From: Artemia franciscana
Lineage: Eukaryota > Arthropoda > Branchiopoda > Anostraca > Artemiidae
NCBI RefSeq assembly: GCF_032884065.1
Contig: NC_088864.1
Location: 16,186,409-16,250,408 of the forward strand
DNA length: 64,000 nt
Direction of reading: 5' to 3'
The notes beneath the pieces are model-generated. The model did not search any database. It had not been told where the DNA came from and worked only from the letters and a program-made list of their open reading frames with translations. The position numbers and the translations under genes were made by a program. Positions 1 through 51,445 of the stretch are shown in pieces. Position 1 is the first letter of the stretch, and each line of letters starts with the position of its first letter.

Positions 1-812
1 GAAACAAATACCAGAAATAAAATCCAGAGGTTATAAACTATCTCTGGATATTAGAACACATTTTGAGAGTGTCAAAAGCTACAGGTTATATGATACATTA
101 TATTGTCATTTCAAGTCTGCCATCATTATAACATAGACAAGGCAGCATTTTTCCATTACCATCTCTGCAGGCTGAGTGCCCAAAATAATATCCGAAGAGA
201 ACAAATAGTTTATCCCTTATTAGTACTGAATGTGATGCAATTCTTCCAGTTTGTTTCAACTTACCATGAAAGCCGCTATATTGCTTGGGGCACACAGTCT
301 GCTTTCTTTTTTTGACTCGACTAAACAACGCTATTTATACTCCACGCCAAGGGTCTTGTTACAGAATAACCTTCATAACTCCTACAGCACTCTTCTCCTC
401 AGTCTCATGTTAGGAGATTTTTTCGTAATTTCCTATCACTTTCATATAACTTCCTTTTTGTGCAGTTTTTTTGGCTGGATGGCCCCCACCACCCATTACA
501 CTTCCTGGTTGAAGTACCACTGGCTGAAACGGAGATCAGCACCGACTTGTGGGTCTAGTGCCGTCATACATACTTATTTTTGATTGCCCCTCCCTCAAGA
601 ATTCTTGGGTACCTACCCACTATACTTTGCGCACGAAATAAACCATATAAAACCAAAAATATGTACGGTATACGGGGTGGCATGTAGACTTAATTCGTAA
701 AATAGTATTTAGCCATAATGTGTTTTTGACAAAATTTGTTCAGAAAACTGTATCAATATAACAGTTTGAAACCATAATTAAAATGGAAAATACAAAATTT
801 TTCGATAGTTAC
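1..812. other. Intron or 3' flank; no lectin exon found
   Basis: If the donor at 812 is used, this is the start of a downstream intron. I read the minus strand for the ricin-type lectin exons (QxW repeats) and found none. Short ORFs on both strands show no recognisable domain. The stretch near 465-570 (GGCTGGATGGCCCCCACCAC) is more GC-rich than its surroundings and may be a dispersed repeat, but I see only one copy here. Confidence 0.5.
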
Positions 813-40697
<39,885 letters not shown>

Positions 40698-43600
40698 TTT
40701 CAAGTGAATATAACAGAAAAAATTAGGCAGTAACTGAGGCTAAAATTCACATTTAGAACTCAACTGGTTTACAACTCAAAAACCTGTAAAGCCGAAATTT
40801 TTCTATTCAAAATCGACTTTTTTTAAATATGACGCTAGATGGTATTCATCTGAATAAGCCAAGAGCCTATGAAAAACAACATTAAAAGAAAATATCATGG
40901 CAAAATAGATACAAAGATACAGAAAAGCATAAATTACTCTGGTGTCATTAACGTTAGTTTTTCCATGAATAGCTTACGAGTAATTTTGCATGAAAAACCC
41001 ATAGTCATTTGAATTTTTGCTATTTTTCCACCTCTTCAAACTGTTTTTCATTTTGATGCTAATTTCTTCTCCTTCAATAATCCCCATAAACTAGTGAATC
41101 AGAATTTATTAGAATCAAAAGGTAATTGATGGTCCCTAAACTGACAATCAATAAATCAACATCTTAATTTCCCAGAAGAATACACAAGGGTGTAAAATGG
41201 AGCAATAGAGTGAGAACAAAAGAAAAATAAAGAAAAAAATTCATACACTGACAAGAGATTGTTGCAAGTAACATAACATACAAATGGCACAAATAACAAA
41301 TACTAACACAAAGCAGGATAAAGGCCATCTGACTTATCCAGCTTACACTGAAAGTGGATACAATACTGCTCTGCTGTTTTTAATGGCTCATTTAACTCGT
41401 CAGCTGAGACTGGAGATTTGTTTCTGGCCTGTAAAGGTTCATAAGAGAAAATTTGCAAAAAAAAAAAAATACAGAGTGGATAGTTGTTTTAGCGCTAGCT
41501 GAGAATTTATTCCAAAATTGATTCAATGCGATGAAAAGAGGTATGGCGAAAGAATTGTGTATATGGGACTAAATATGACTTCTATAGCAGGCTATACAAG
41601 AGACTCAAATTTCAAACGCTTTTCTGAGCTTCCCACCTAGATGTGTGGTGAGGAGTACCCTCGTTGATTTCACATTATGTCGAATTGAAAAATTAATGGA
41701 GGTACATAATTGAATAATTCAATTACCTAGTTGTAAGCAGTCAACATTGCTTGTAGGTTTACCGCTCCTTAAACTTCAAACCAATTTTGTCATATTCCCT
41801 GCTAAGTATACAAAAATTCTTCTCCAATATCTTAATTAGATATATAATTATATCTTAAATAGACATAAATAGTATTTTCACTGAAATATTCACTAAGTGT
41901 TTAGCACAAGATTAGCCTATCCTTCCCTCTCCTATAGTGTGTTTACCTCACCTTATTTGCGGGAAAAAAGCCATTATGAAGAACACAAAATTTTCCCTTT
42001 TTTGAGAGTCATTTTAGTACTTTTTTGTTATGAAGTTGCATTCAAATAAAACTGTATATAGATTTTTCCATTTGACTTTTGTGTGATAAAAACTTACATC
42101 TTCTCTTCACCATTTTGATGTTTAAACACTTATTCATAGATTTATAAACTCTGAGACAGAATTTAGGAAAACAAGGTAAACTTAGCCAGGTATTATCTTA
42201 AATAGATTTAAATTTAATAAGAAACAGTGCTTGCAAATGATTTTGTTTATTCCAAATTTTTGCTGTTATTTTTCTTATTTTCGGGAAGCTAATTTTTTAC
42301 AGCTAATTTTCGAAAGCAATAGTTTAAAATGAAGCTTGAAATTGTCAATAAAATTTATTACCACGTAATTATTTATATACAGTATTTGCTATTCGTAGTG
42401 AAAAAATTACAAATAATATTTAAGAATGTTGAGCTTTTTTGATCATTATGTCGAATAACCATTTTATTTAAACAATTACTTGAAAAATCATTTGAAAACG
42501 CGTAAATTCATTAAAAGCGTGTTGCAAAGACAGAGAGGAATACATTGATGTATTTTAGTCATACAGTAAAATATTTTCTTGCGGATAGCAAAAATAAAAA
42601 TGAATTTAATATCAGAGCATTTTACATAATCTTAAAATCAAAGAAGCAGATTTTAACTTTTTGCTTGATCGATTTGGAGTGGTGAAAAAAAATCAATAAA
42701 AACTAGCTGTTTAAAAGAACTTTTAGCTGCAAAAAAGTCATTTGCGCATTTTCAAAAATTTGAAATAGGGCTGGTCCTAAGCCCATGCTGTAATGTTGTA
42801 ACTAGTTTTCCTATGGTTGGTTAGCTTAAATGGAAAAATAGTGAAAAATATTGCCTCATTTGTAAGACTTCTTTTCCTTATGGGTTGGGTTTCAAGAGAC
42901 CAGGGATTCTTCAAAATCAGTAAGGCTCCTAAATCGCTCATGGTATCGTATAAACTGTTGACAATTAAATTTTGTAATTATAAGTTTTGTCATTAGCGAT
43001 TCAAATTTGAAATCATACCGGTTTTAGCATGATAACCATTTCAGTTTTTACTCTGAACTATACTTATTGTAATAATTCCTGCCATTATTTACTGTCCATT
43101 TCATCCTAGAAAAATCTGAACGGATCAAAATGAATTCATGTTTGAAAAATGGGCTCAACGAAGAAATTTTGTCCATATCAGTGCCATCTGTTACTCAGAG
43201 TATTCAGAATTGATCTTCAAGATTAAGCTGATTACAAAACTATTTTTAAGTTTAACATAAGCAGATATATATTGGAGAGGAAGCTCAGTTTTACGGTGAT
43301 TTAAAGAGGAGATAAATATTTTCTTAGGCACCAATGAAGAAATAAATTCAAGGAGGAATTTAGAGAGAATTTTAAAGAGGAAATAAATATTTTCATGGGC
43401 AATAATGTGGACAATTTGGAATTTGACAACGGTAGATGTGGGGCTAGATTAGGACCTATTGGAGTTCGTATCTTAGTAGAGTTTTCTGGCTTCTTTTCAT
43501 TTACATTTATTAAGGTAGGCATACATGCTATGGAAATTTAGGCCGTTATATATAAATAAAACTTCAGGTTCAGGTCCTTATCTCTAATATTGGGTCTTAA

Positions 43601-43895
43601 TAAATAATGGGTCTAAGTTGAGTCAATTTTTAATAAAAGAGGACATCTGTCCTTATAATGAAAAGGAGGAGGTGTCGAGATGAGGTGTTTTTGCCTTTGT
43701 AATATGTCAAAGTTTAAAATTGACGAGGTCTAGTTTGCACTGATATCGTTTTGAAATACCTATGAAAAAGAATGAATAGATAAAGGTGGCCTTAGCGGTT
43801 CTGCATATAAAATATATTAACAAAATAAATTTATTGCAAGTGCCTTCAATGTAGGTTCAATGTAGGTATAAATCAACCTTAATAATTTCTTTGGT
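40698..43895. other. 5' flank of the GALNT10-like gene; no gene recognised
   Basis: Must contain the 5' UTR and promoter, but I cannot locate a TATA box or initiator with confidence in this AT-rich sequence. Small ORFs (for example 41284-41502 plus, 43301-43522 minus) have no family signature. Confidence 0.5.
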
Positions 43896-43899
43896 ACTT

Positions 43900-44178
43900 G
43901 TACGATATACCCCCTGCAGCTTAAGTTGTTCATGCATTGACGCACTGTAAACCGGTTTATTTCGTTAGTATCTTTCTACTTAGCGTGAGAAACGACAAAG
44001 AGAAGTGACAGAATAGATGGGAAACATAGAATTTGTGCTATATATTTTCACAAAAGGGGGGTGGTAAAGTATTTGGACATTGTAAAAACAGAAAACAATT
44101 TTTTTCTTCATAATACCAGAATAATTGTAACTAGGACATTTTGCATGCATACCCGCTACATTTTACCCCCACTTCTAA
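43900..44178 (+). repeat. ~280-bp dispersed repeat, direct copy
   Basis: GCTTAAGTTGTTCATGCATT, GACGC, GTGACAGAATAGATG, GTAAAGTATTTGGA, CAGAATAATTGTAACTAGGA and a pyrimidine-rich end TTTTACCCCCAC. Matches the reverse complement of 54838-55112 over its whole length. A third, partial copy may lie at about 53965-54110. Confidence 0.8.
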
Positions 44179-44951
44179 TGTGCAAATATATATCCCAAAT
44201 TTGTTTCCAAAGTGTTATATTTTATGATACTTAGGTGTAATTTATTAGGATAAACCTAATTTCACTTCTTGGGCTGCAGGGGTAAATCATAGAAGTACCA
44301 TTTCTTTTACCCTTGCAGAAATATGAGCAAAAACAAACCTGACAAAAAATTATTAAATCAAGGAGGTGTTGAAAATATAGTCAGCCAATTTAATTTAGTG
44401 TTGGCAGTACTAGATTTACGTGCGGAGTAACTCATTCTTAAATATCTCAAAACAAAACAAAAATGTTCTAGTAAGCAAAATGTTATGCATCTCGTTTAAA
44501 AGTGTATATTTTACAACCATTTTGCATCTAGTCCCCGGAAAAACTCCGTGGGGGGATATTATATGGTTTTTTCCAAAATGTCCAAAATAAGCATCTGGGT
44601 TAAAAAACTTCAGCTGGGTCAATTTGCTTTGGTTAAAGAGGCACCATTATGTCTCTCAAAGGAGGTAGCACATAATAAAATATAGTCAATTTCTGGTATA
44701 AGTTTTTTTAAACCATGAAAATAATGCTTATAGGGACACAATCTAAAATATCCTTAAAATTTGTTTTGATCTCTATAATCATCGAACCCTGAAACTATTT
44801 CTGTTACCAAAGCGGATATGATGGTAAACGACTATCTCTTGGTCTAATCGTTACGAGGAGGAGAATATGCATAGAGAATATGAATATGGGTTTGAACTCA
44901 ATGAGCCAATGAACTTCACCAATTTTTTTTTGCCAAAATAATATATTCGTG
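44179..44951. other. Unassigned sequence
   Basis: No gene, RNA or repeat recognised. Confidence 0.4.
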
Positions 44952-45155
44952 ATGAGATGCTCTAATTCTAACAGCAGAAAATATAACTAGACGTAAATTA
45001 CAGAAAATAACAACAGCTGCTTCTAGTTGCTGTAGTTGCTATAGAACTATTTTATGAGATGCTCTAATTCTAACAGCAGAAAATATAACTAGACGTAAAT
45101 TACAGAAAATAACAACAGCTGCTTCTAGTTGCTGTAGTTGCTATAGAACTATTTT
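44952..45155 (+). repeat. Perfect 102-bp tandem duplication
   Basis: Two adjacent copies (44952-45053 and 45054-45155), each running from ATGAGATGCTCTAATTC through CAACAGCTGCTTCTAGTTGC to ATAGAACTATTTT. I see no difference between them, so the event is recent or an assembly duplication. Confidence 0.9.
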
Positions 45156-46775
45156 ATTCACTTTAACATACATTCTATTTTATTCTAATTTATCCTATTC
45201 TTTGACATTTTCTTTTTACATTTTTTAATTTAGATGTCTTCCTTTTTGGTAAAATATTCATTTGATTGTACTTTTTATTTTTTGATTGGCCCTAGTTCCG
45301 CTGTTTTTACAATATTTTTGAAATTTTGCAATTTTTCAATATTGTTTATTTTTTTGTAATTGGTTTTTAATAGTTGAGTTTTTAGTAAGTTTTTGATTAT
45401 TAAGACTGTTTTTTTTTGCAAACAAGTTTAAAAAAAGGTTTCAGTTACTTTGTGTGGTCTCTGTTAGATTTTACTGAAGACGCCTACCGCCAAAAAGTAT
45501 TCAATTAAATTTAGGTTTATCAAGGGGATCTGTCCGTATTACCGCAAAAATCAACTAGGAGGCGAAAATCTTCAGTTTCGATTTCAGCTTCGATTCAACT
45601 TAAAAAAATATACTACTAAATTTAATTATATAAAATAAATAAATTGAAATAAAATATAAAATTATACCTGTTTAGAAAAAAATGTACTATAGAGAAGTTC
45701 AGAAAAGGAGTTCCTGAACTTGAATTTAATTTTTTTTTTTTATTCATACCCTTTTAGTAGGTCATTAAAACCATTAATATTTCAGACAAGTAGCACAGTT
45801 GACGCATTGTAATTTGATTTAATTATAAATTATTAAGAAGCTTAAAATATAAAACGTACAAAAAATCTGCTAAACTGGTCAGGTAGAAGAAAGTCACGAT
45901 ATTTTTATCCAATTTTTAATATTGCACCAAAGATCACAAACAAGTAAAAAGAGATTTAAGGGAGAAAAAACAAAGGATATGTCTATCGATAATTTTGAAA
46001 ATGAATTTTTATGCTCACAGAAGTTCTTTAGTTTTTTTTTCTAGCCGGGTATATTCGCAGTGGCTTAATTACTACAGGAGTAGTTTCATCTGCTGTGTAG
46101 ATGAAAACAAATGTGTTTTAAGTACTACATAAAAAAAACCTGTTTTGCCCACTGGACCCCTCTTAGGTCTATTCATAACTAAAACTACGATTTTCTAGAT
46201 TTCTCTTTTCGTTACTTCAAAATTGTGAATTTATTTTCCATGAATAAAGATAAATACATGAAGTCATAATTTCGTCAGTGTTACCAAATTCAACCGTCAA
46301 AATAAGCAAGCAAAAACAATTAGTTGAATTTGACAACGCTTTTCATTATACAAAAATTTAAATAAAAAAAAATAGCTCGCAACTGAGAAAAAGTTGATAA
46401 AGACGAGTTGTGAGGACGGCTGCTGATTCCTCACTTTCCTGGTGTTCATTAAAAAGTTTGATTTATGTTGGTGAAAGCATTGATAGTCTGATAACATTGA
46501 AAGTACAATAGTTATAGCCAGTTGGCAATTGAAAGAGAGAAAGAGAAAGAAAGAAATCTATTTATTAAAAAAATAGAATGAACAATATATAGAATTGGTT
46601 GGATATTAAACTCTAAAGAACCAGGGTGGCTAAAATAAGCTCAAAACTCCTCACTAAAACAACAATACCATAAATGGTATAACTCATTTTCTTAATAGGT
46701 TACTTAAGAGTTTTAAGTATTTTATTTAAGAAACCCCTTTCAAAATATTTGAACTGGCAATTTTAAATGTTTATA
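45156..46775. other. Unassigned AT-rich sequence
   Basis: Long A and T runs. Around 46140-46235, ACTGGACCCCTCTTAGGTCT and GATTTTCTAGATTTCTCTTT resemble 7890-7965, a weak dispersed repeat. No gene recognised. Confidence 0.4.
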
Positions 46776-46779
46776 GTGA

Positions 46780-47010
46780 AAAAAGAAATCACCAATGCAA
46801 CAGCACAAACACAGAAACAAACGCACACCACACAACCGAACATAAAAAAACATAAACTATAAAAAATTACAATAAATAATATATAATAAATAATTTATAA
46901 AGTATAATGAATAATATATAAAATATAAAATCAAAAAAGAAAGACAAAAGGAGAAAGGAAGACTGTTTTTCTACTTAATAATAAATATATATAATTACTT
47001 GAACTTTGCT
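46780..47010 (+). repeat. Dispersed repeat with variable A-rich core, copy 2
   Basis: AGAAATCACCAATGCAACAG and CAGCACAAACAC, a core of AATAATATATAA words, then GGAGAAAGGAAGACTGTTTT. Collinear with 8075-8240, where the core is 54 A residues. Confidence 0.75.
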
Positions 47011-47104
47011 ACGGTGTAATTTATATAGTGACTTAGAAAGAAAGCTAAAACTTAATATTCACTTTCTAGCGCTCACTTTCCTTTATCCTATAGCCCTTGG
47101 ATAG

Positions 47105-48804
47105 GATTAAATAAAAAAAACAAGTTTTTTTAACTGAAAGTAAGGAGCGACATTAAAACTTAAAACGACCAGAAATTACTTCGTATATGAAAGAGGCTGC
47201 TTCCTCATCAACGCCTCGCTCTTTACGCTGAAGTTTGACTCTTTCTCTCAATTCTTCTTTTTAAAACAGTAAAAAACTTTAGCGTAAAGAGCCGGGCGTT
47301 GATGAGGAAGCAGCCTCTTTCATATACGAAGTAATTTCTGGTCGTTTTAAGTTTTAATGTCGCTCCTTACTTTCAGTTAAAAAAACTTGTTTTTTTTATT
47401 TAATTTCTGGACGTTTTTGAATCAATGCATGTTTTGATTTTGGCTCTCCACAGAGGAATAATTAAAACAAAATTTGCATTTTTTTGGGTAAATGGCTTTC
47501 TCATAATTTTGATCGAATGATTTTGAGAAAAAAAGAGCGGGGGAGGAAGCCTAGTTGCCCTCCGATTTTTTGGTTAATTAAAAAGGCAACTAGAATTTTA
47601 AATTTTTTACGAATATTTTTATTAGTAAAAGATTTACGTAACTTATAAATTAGCTTACGTAAAGAACTTTTGTATTCTCATATTTTTATTACATATATGA
47701 GGGGGTTCCCCCCTTGTCTGATCCTCGCTCTTAACACTAAAGCTTAAATTTTGTCCCAATTCATTAAGAATGACCCCAGAATCACAAAAGCCGTATAATA
47801 AATAGTTGAAATTACTAAAAATACTTTAGCGTAAAGAGCGAGGTATTAGGAGGATGTGAGCCCCTTAAATGGGTAATAATTTCTGTTTGTTTTAAGTTTT
47901 AATGCTGCTCCTTACTTCCAGCTGAAAGAACTTTTTCATATTTATTTTTTCATTTTTTTTTTAAATAATGCTAGTAAATCCTGCGCTCCCTTCATGGAGA
48001 TTGTCTTCCCCCATGACAAACTATCGATGGAAAGTTCCCCCAGCATATCCCCCTATTCTCAACCTCTCCCCCAACCAAAAAATCCTCCTGAAAACGCCTG
48101 TACACTTCCCAATAAACATTACTATATGTAAGCACTGTTCAAAGTTTGTAACTTGTTGCCCCTCCCACGGGGACTGTGGGGGAGTAAGTCGTCCCCAAAG
48201 ACATAGTTATAAGGTTTTTTGACTACGCTGAATAAAATGGCTATCTCAGAATTTTGATCTGTTGACTTTGGTAAAATAATTAGCGTGGGAGGGGGCCTAG
48301 GTGCCCTCCAATTTTTTTGGTCATTTAAAAAGGGCACTAGAACTTTTCATTTCCGTTAGAATGAGCCCTCTTGCAACATTCTAGGACAACTGGGTCGATA
48401 CGATCACCCCTGGGAAAAAAAAAACAAACAAAAAAACAAATAAACACGCATCCGTGATCTGCCTTCTGGCAAAAAAATACAAAATTCCACATTTTTGTAG
48501 ATAGGAGCTTGAAACTTCTACAGTAGGGTTCTCTGATACGCTGAATCTGATGGTGTGATTTTCGTCAAGATTCTATGACTTCTAGGGGGCGTATCCCCCT
48601 ATTTTCTAAAATAACGCAAATTTTCTCAGGCTCGTAACTTTTGATGGGTAAGACTAAACTTGATGAAACTTATATATTTAAAATCAGCATTAAAATGCGA
48701 TTCTTTTGATGTATGTATTGGTATCAAAATTCCATTTTTTAGAGTTTTGGTTACTATTGAGCCGGGTCGCTCCTTACTACAGTTCGTTACCACGAACTGT
48801 TTGA
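47105..48804 (+). mobile_element. Foldback element, copy 5, full length
   Basis: 1.7 kb. Starts GATTAAATAAAAAAAACAAG, followed by the long hairpin (47108-47401), a middle part with a second CTTTAGCGTAAAGAGCGAGG block, a C-run-rich part, ACTGTTCAAAGTTTGTAACT, AGGAGCTTGAAACTTCTACA, then TTGAGCCGGGTCGCTCCTTA, the palindrome CAGTTCGTTACCACGAACTG and TTTGA. TAAGGAGCGAC recurs in both orientations at the start, at the hairpin exit and at the end. No coding capacity, no recognised transposon class. Confidence 0.85.
47108..47401. repeat. Long hairpin of foldback copy 5
   Basis: Arms of about 125 bases around a loop of about 40. Left arm: AACTGAAAGTAAGGAGCGAC, AAAACGACCAGAAATTACTT, GAAAGAGGCTGCTTCCTCAT, CTCTTTACGCTGAAG. 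The right arm is its complement, and both share the private variant GACCAG/CTGGTC where other copies have GAACAG/CTGTTC. Confidence 0.9.
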
Positions 48805-49240
48805 AACAATCATCCACAAACAAAAGAATAACCGCAGGAATGGTTTGTTATTAGCTTAACGCCAGAGGAATCAACAGGACACTAGGACATAACGCCAGAA
48901 GTTAAGGACTTGGGGTTGCTAGAAGATGTTGTAAATCTTCCAGAGAGCTTTTACTATTCTCCTTTTATTCTTAAAAGTGTTTTGTATAAATTAGTGTTTT
49001 GTTGAGAATAGCCCTTGGATAAAGGGTCCAAATATTCATTTGAAGTTTGAGCAAGTTTCACTGTCTTAAAAAAATCCCTATTGTTTTACCTGTTGTTTGT
49101 GTTTTTGATGCAAGGGCTACGTGGCTTTCGTGGCTATTTGCGTAAAAATAAACATAACGAGGCAAGCATGAGCGGAAATTCTCTGCTTTTATTCATCACC
49201 CAAATCCTTTGCCGTCATCCTAAAAATTTTCTTCGTCAAA
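48805..49240. other. Unassigned spacer ending in a 14-bp repeat
   Basis: No gene recognised. ATAGCCCTTGGATA at 49008-49021 also occurs at 47090-47103, just left of foldback copy 5. Confidence 0.5.
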
Positions 49241-49246
49241 AATAAC

Positions 49247-49482
49247 TGGTCTTTGCGCTGGGAATACCTAAACATATTTTTCAAGTTTTCGCTATCCCGC
49301 AAACTTTATTTTGCGGTGTCAAAACAGCATATTGTACTTGTATGATATGCGTCCTACCCAGTGTTCTTCTAATATGATTCTGACGCTAAATCCTAACGAA
49401 ATAAACCGAAGTAAGATCAAATATAAACTGGTCTTTGCGCTGGGAATACTTAAACATATTTTTCAAGTTTTCGCAATCCCTT
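49247..49482 (+). repeat. ~55-bp direct repeat flanking a 125-bp spacer
   Basis: ACTGGTCTTTGCGCTGGGAA, TACCTAAACATATTTTTCAA and GTTTTCGC at about 49247-49303, and again at about 49427-49480 with one or two changes. The second copy runs directly into the truncated foldback element at TCGCAATCCC. Confidence 0.85.
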
Positions 49483-50685
49483 GCTCTTTACGCTAAAGCT
49501 TTTAATTGTTTTAAAAAGTAGAATTGTGGCAAAGAGTCAAACTTTAGCATAAAGAGCGAGGGATTGCGGAGGGGACAACCCATTTCACATACGGAGTAAT
49601 TTCTGTTCGTTTTAAGTTTTAATGTCGCTCCTTACTTTCAGCTAAAAAAATTAATTTTTTTTATTTAATTTCTGAACGTTTTTGAATTAATGCATGTTTG
49701 GTTTTGACTCTCCGCACATAAATTATTAAAATGAAATTTTTATATTAATTCTTTTTTTGGCTAAATGGCTTTCTCTTAGTTTTGATCAGACGATTTTGAG
49801 AAATAAGGGGTGGAGAAGGAGGCCTAGTTGCCCTCTAATTTTTCGGTTACTTAAAAAGGCAACTAGAACTTTTAATTTTTAACGAACGTTTTTATTAGTA
49901 AAAAATATACGTAACTTAAGAATTAACTTACGTAACAAACTTTCATAACCTTTTATTTTTATTATGTATACGAGGGGGTTTGTACCCTCGTTAATACCTC
50001 GCTCTTTACACTAAATCTTAAGTTTTGTCCCAATTCTTTATGAATGACCCCTGAATCAGAAAGGCCGTAGAATAAATAGTTGGAATTACTAAAAATACTT
50101 TAGCATAAAGAGCAAGGTATTTATATCCTTCTAAATACCTCGCTCTTTATGCTAAAGTATTTTTCGAACCCCTCATATGCGTAATAATCTCTTTTCGTTT
50201 TAAGTTTCAAAGCTACTTCTTCCTTTCATTTGAAAAAACGTGTTCATGTTTATTTTTTATTGTTTTTTTTTATAGTAATGCCAGAGAATTCTGCGCCCTT
50301 TTCATTGGATTTTTTTCCCCATGACAGATTCCTCTAAGGAAAGATCCTTCAACATAGCCCCCTCTCCTCAGCCCCACCCCAAAACAAAATAAAATACCCC
50401 TGAAAACGTCTGTACACTTCCCAATAACCATTACTATATGTAAACACTGGTCAAAGTTTATATCTTGCAGCCCCTCCCCCAGGGATTGTGAGGAAGTAAG
50501 TCATCCCCAAAGACATAGTTATTATGGTTTTCGACTATGCTGAACAAAATGGCTATCTAAAAAATTTGATCCGTTGACTTTGGGAAAAAATGAGCGTGGG
50601 AGGGGGCCTAGATGCCCTCCAAGAGTTTTGGTTACTATTGAGCCGGGTCGCTCCTTACTACAGTTCGTTACCACGAACTGTTTGA
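49472..50685 (+). mobile_element. Foldback element, copy 6, truncated and internally deleted
   Basis: Begins inside the left hairpin arm (CAATCCCTTGCTCTTTACGC), so the full left arm and 5' end are missing. The right arm and middle are complete, with a second perfect hairpin at 50093-50163 (TACTTTAGCATAAAGAGCAA and partner). It then jumps from GATGCCCTCCAA to GAGTTTTGGTTACTATTGAG, losing about 330 bases against copy 8. Ends in the standard palindrome and TTTGA. Confidence 0.85.
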
Positions 50686-51445
50686 TCATAATAGCTAGGC
50701 TGCATTAATTCAAAAGGCAGTAGGTAACAAAACATAAATTTGATCAGAGAAGTGCAAACTGAAAGACATGTTCTGGGTTATTTATTTCTTATTACTAGGT
50801 GCAGTAATTGTTCTAAATTAATTGTTTTTCAGACTTTCAAGGTATGATAAAACAGTCTTGACGTCGTAAACTACGAGTTCCAATTGTTTTTGTTAGTAAG
50901 AAAAGAAGATGAAACTTGTTTTCGAATAAAAAAGCTAAGCATCTAACGAAATTAAATAAATGAAATGAAAGAAAATGCATTAAAGTGACTTTTGGAAACT
51001 GATGTCTTTGAGGGTATGGGATGTCTAGCAAGGTTTCTCGGAAATGTTACATAAAATGCTTCGAAATAATGCTGAAAAGCATAAATCCAATGATAAATAT
51101 CCGTATTTTGGGGCGGGGGATTCAGATTGATTAAGGGTGAGTTTAGTTTATGACAGTAAAAGTAGGAAATATTTTAGTCAGTGGCGTAGGCTATCTACAT
51201 TACCTAGTTATGACTCTGCTGAGTTTATAAAAACGAGCCTAACGCTTACAACTTGAAAAAAAGGGGCAGTTCTTCCTTGAAAAATTACTTCTAAACACCA
51301 AAATTCTTGTTAGTTTCATCATAATCTCCGTAAATGCTTATCATTTCATAGAGGGAGAATAAATCCCCATTTGTGAATATCCCATTTGAAGAAAAACTAA
51401 GAAAGGTATTTTGTGTCAGAAAATGTTTTTGATGTGGGTACTCTT
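50686..51445. other. Unassigned spacer
   Basis: No gene recognised between two foldback copies. The 64-residue minus frame at 50837-51031 has no family signature. Confidence 0.4.

Noticed and set aside
98..328. Minus-strand ORF considered as the missing lectin exon
   Set aside because: No QxW repeat, no CLD-type motif of the GalNAc-transferase lectin domain, and no matching acceptor in the right phase.
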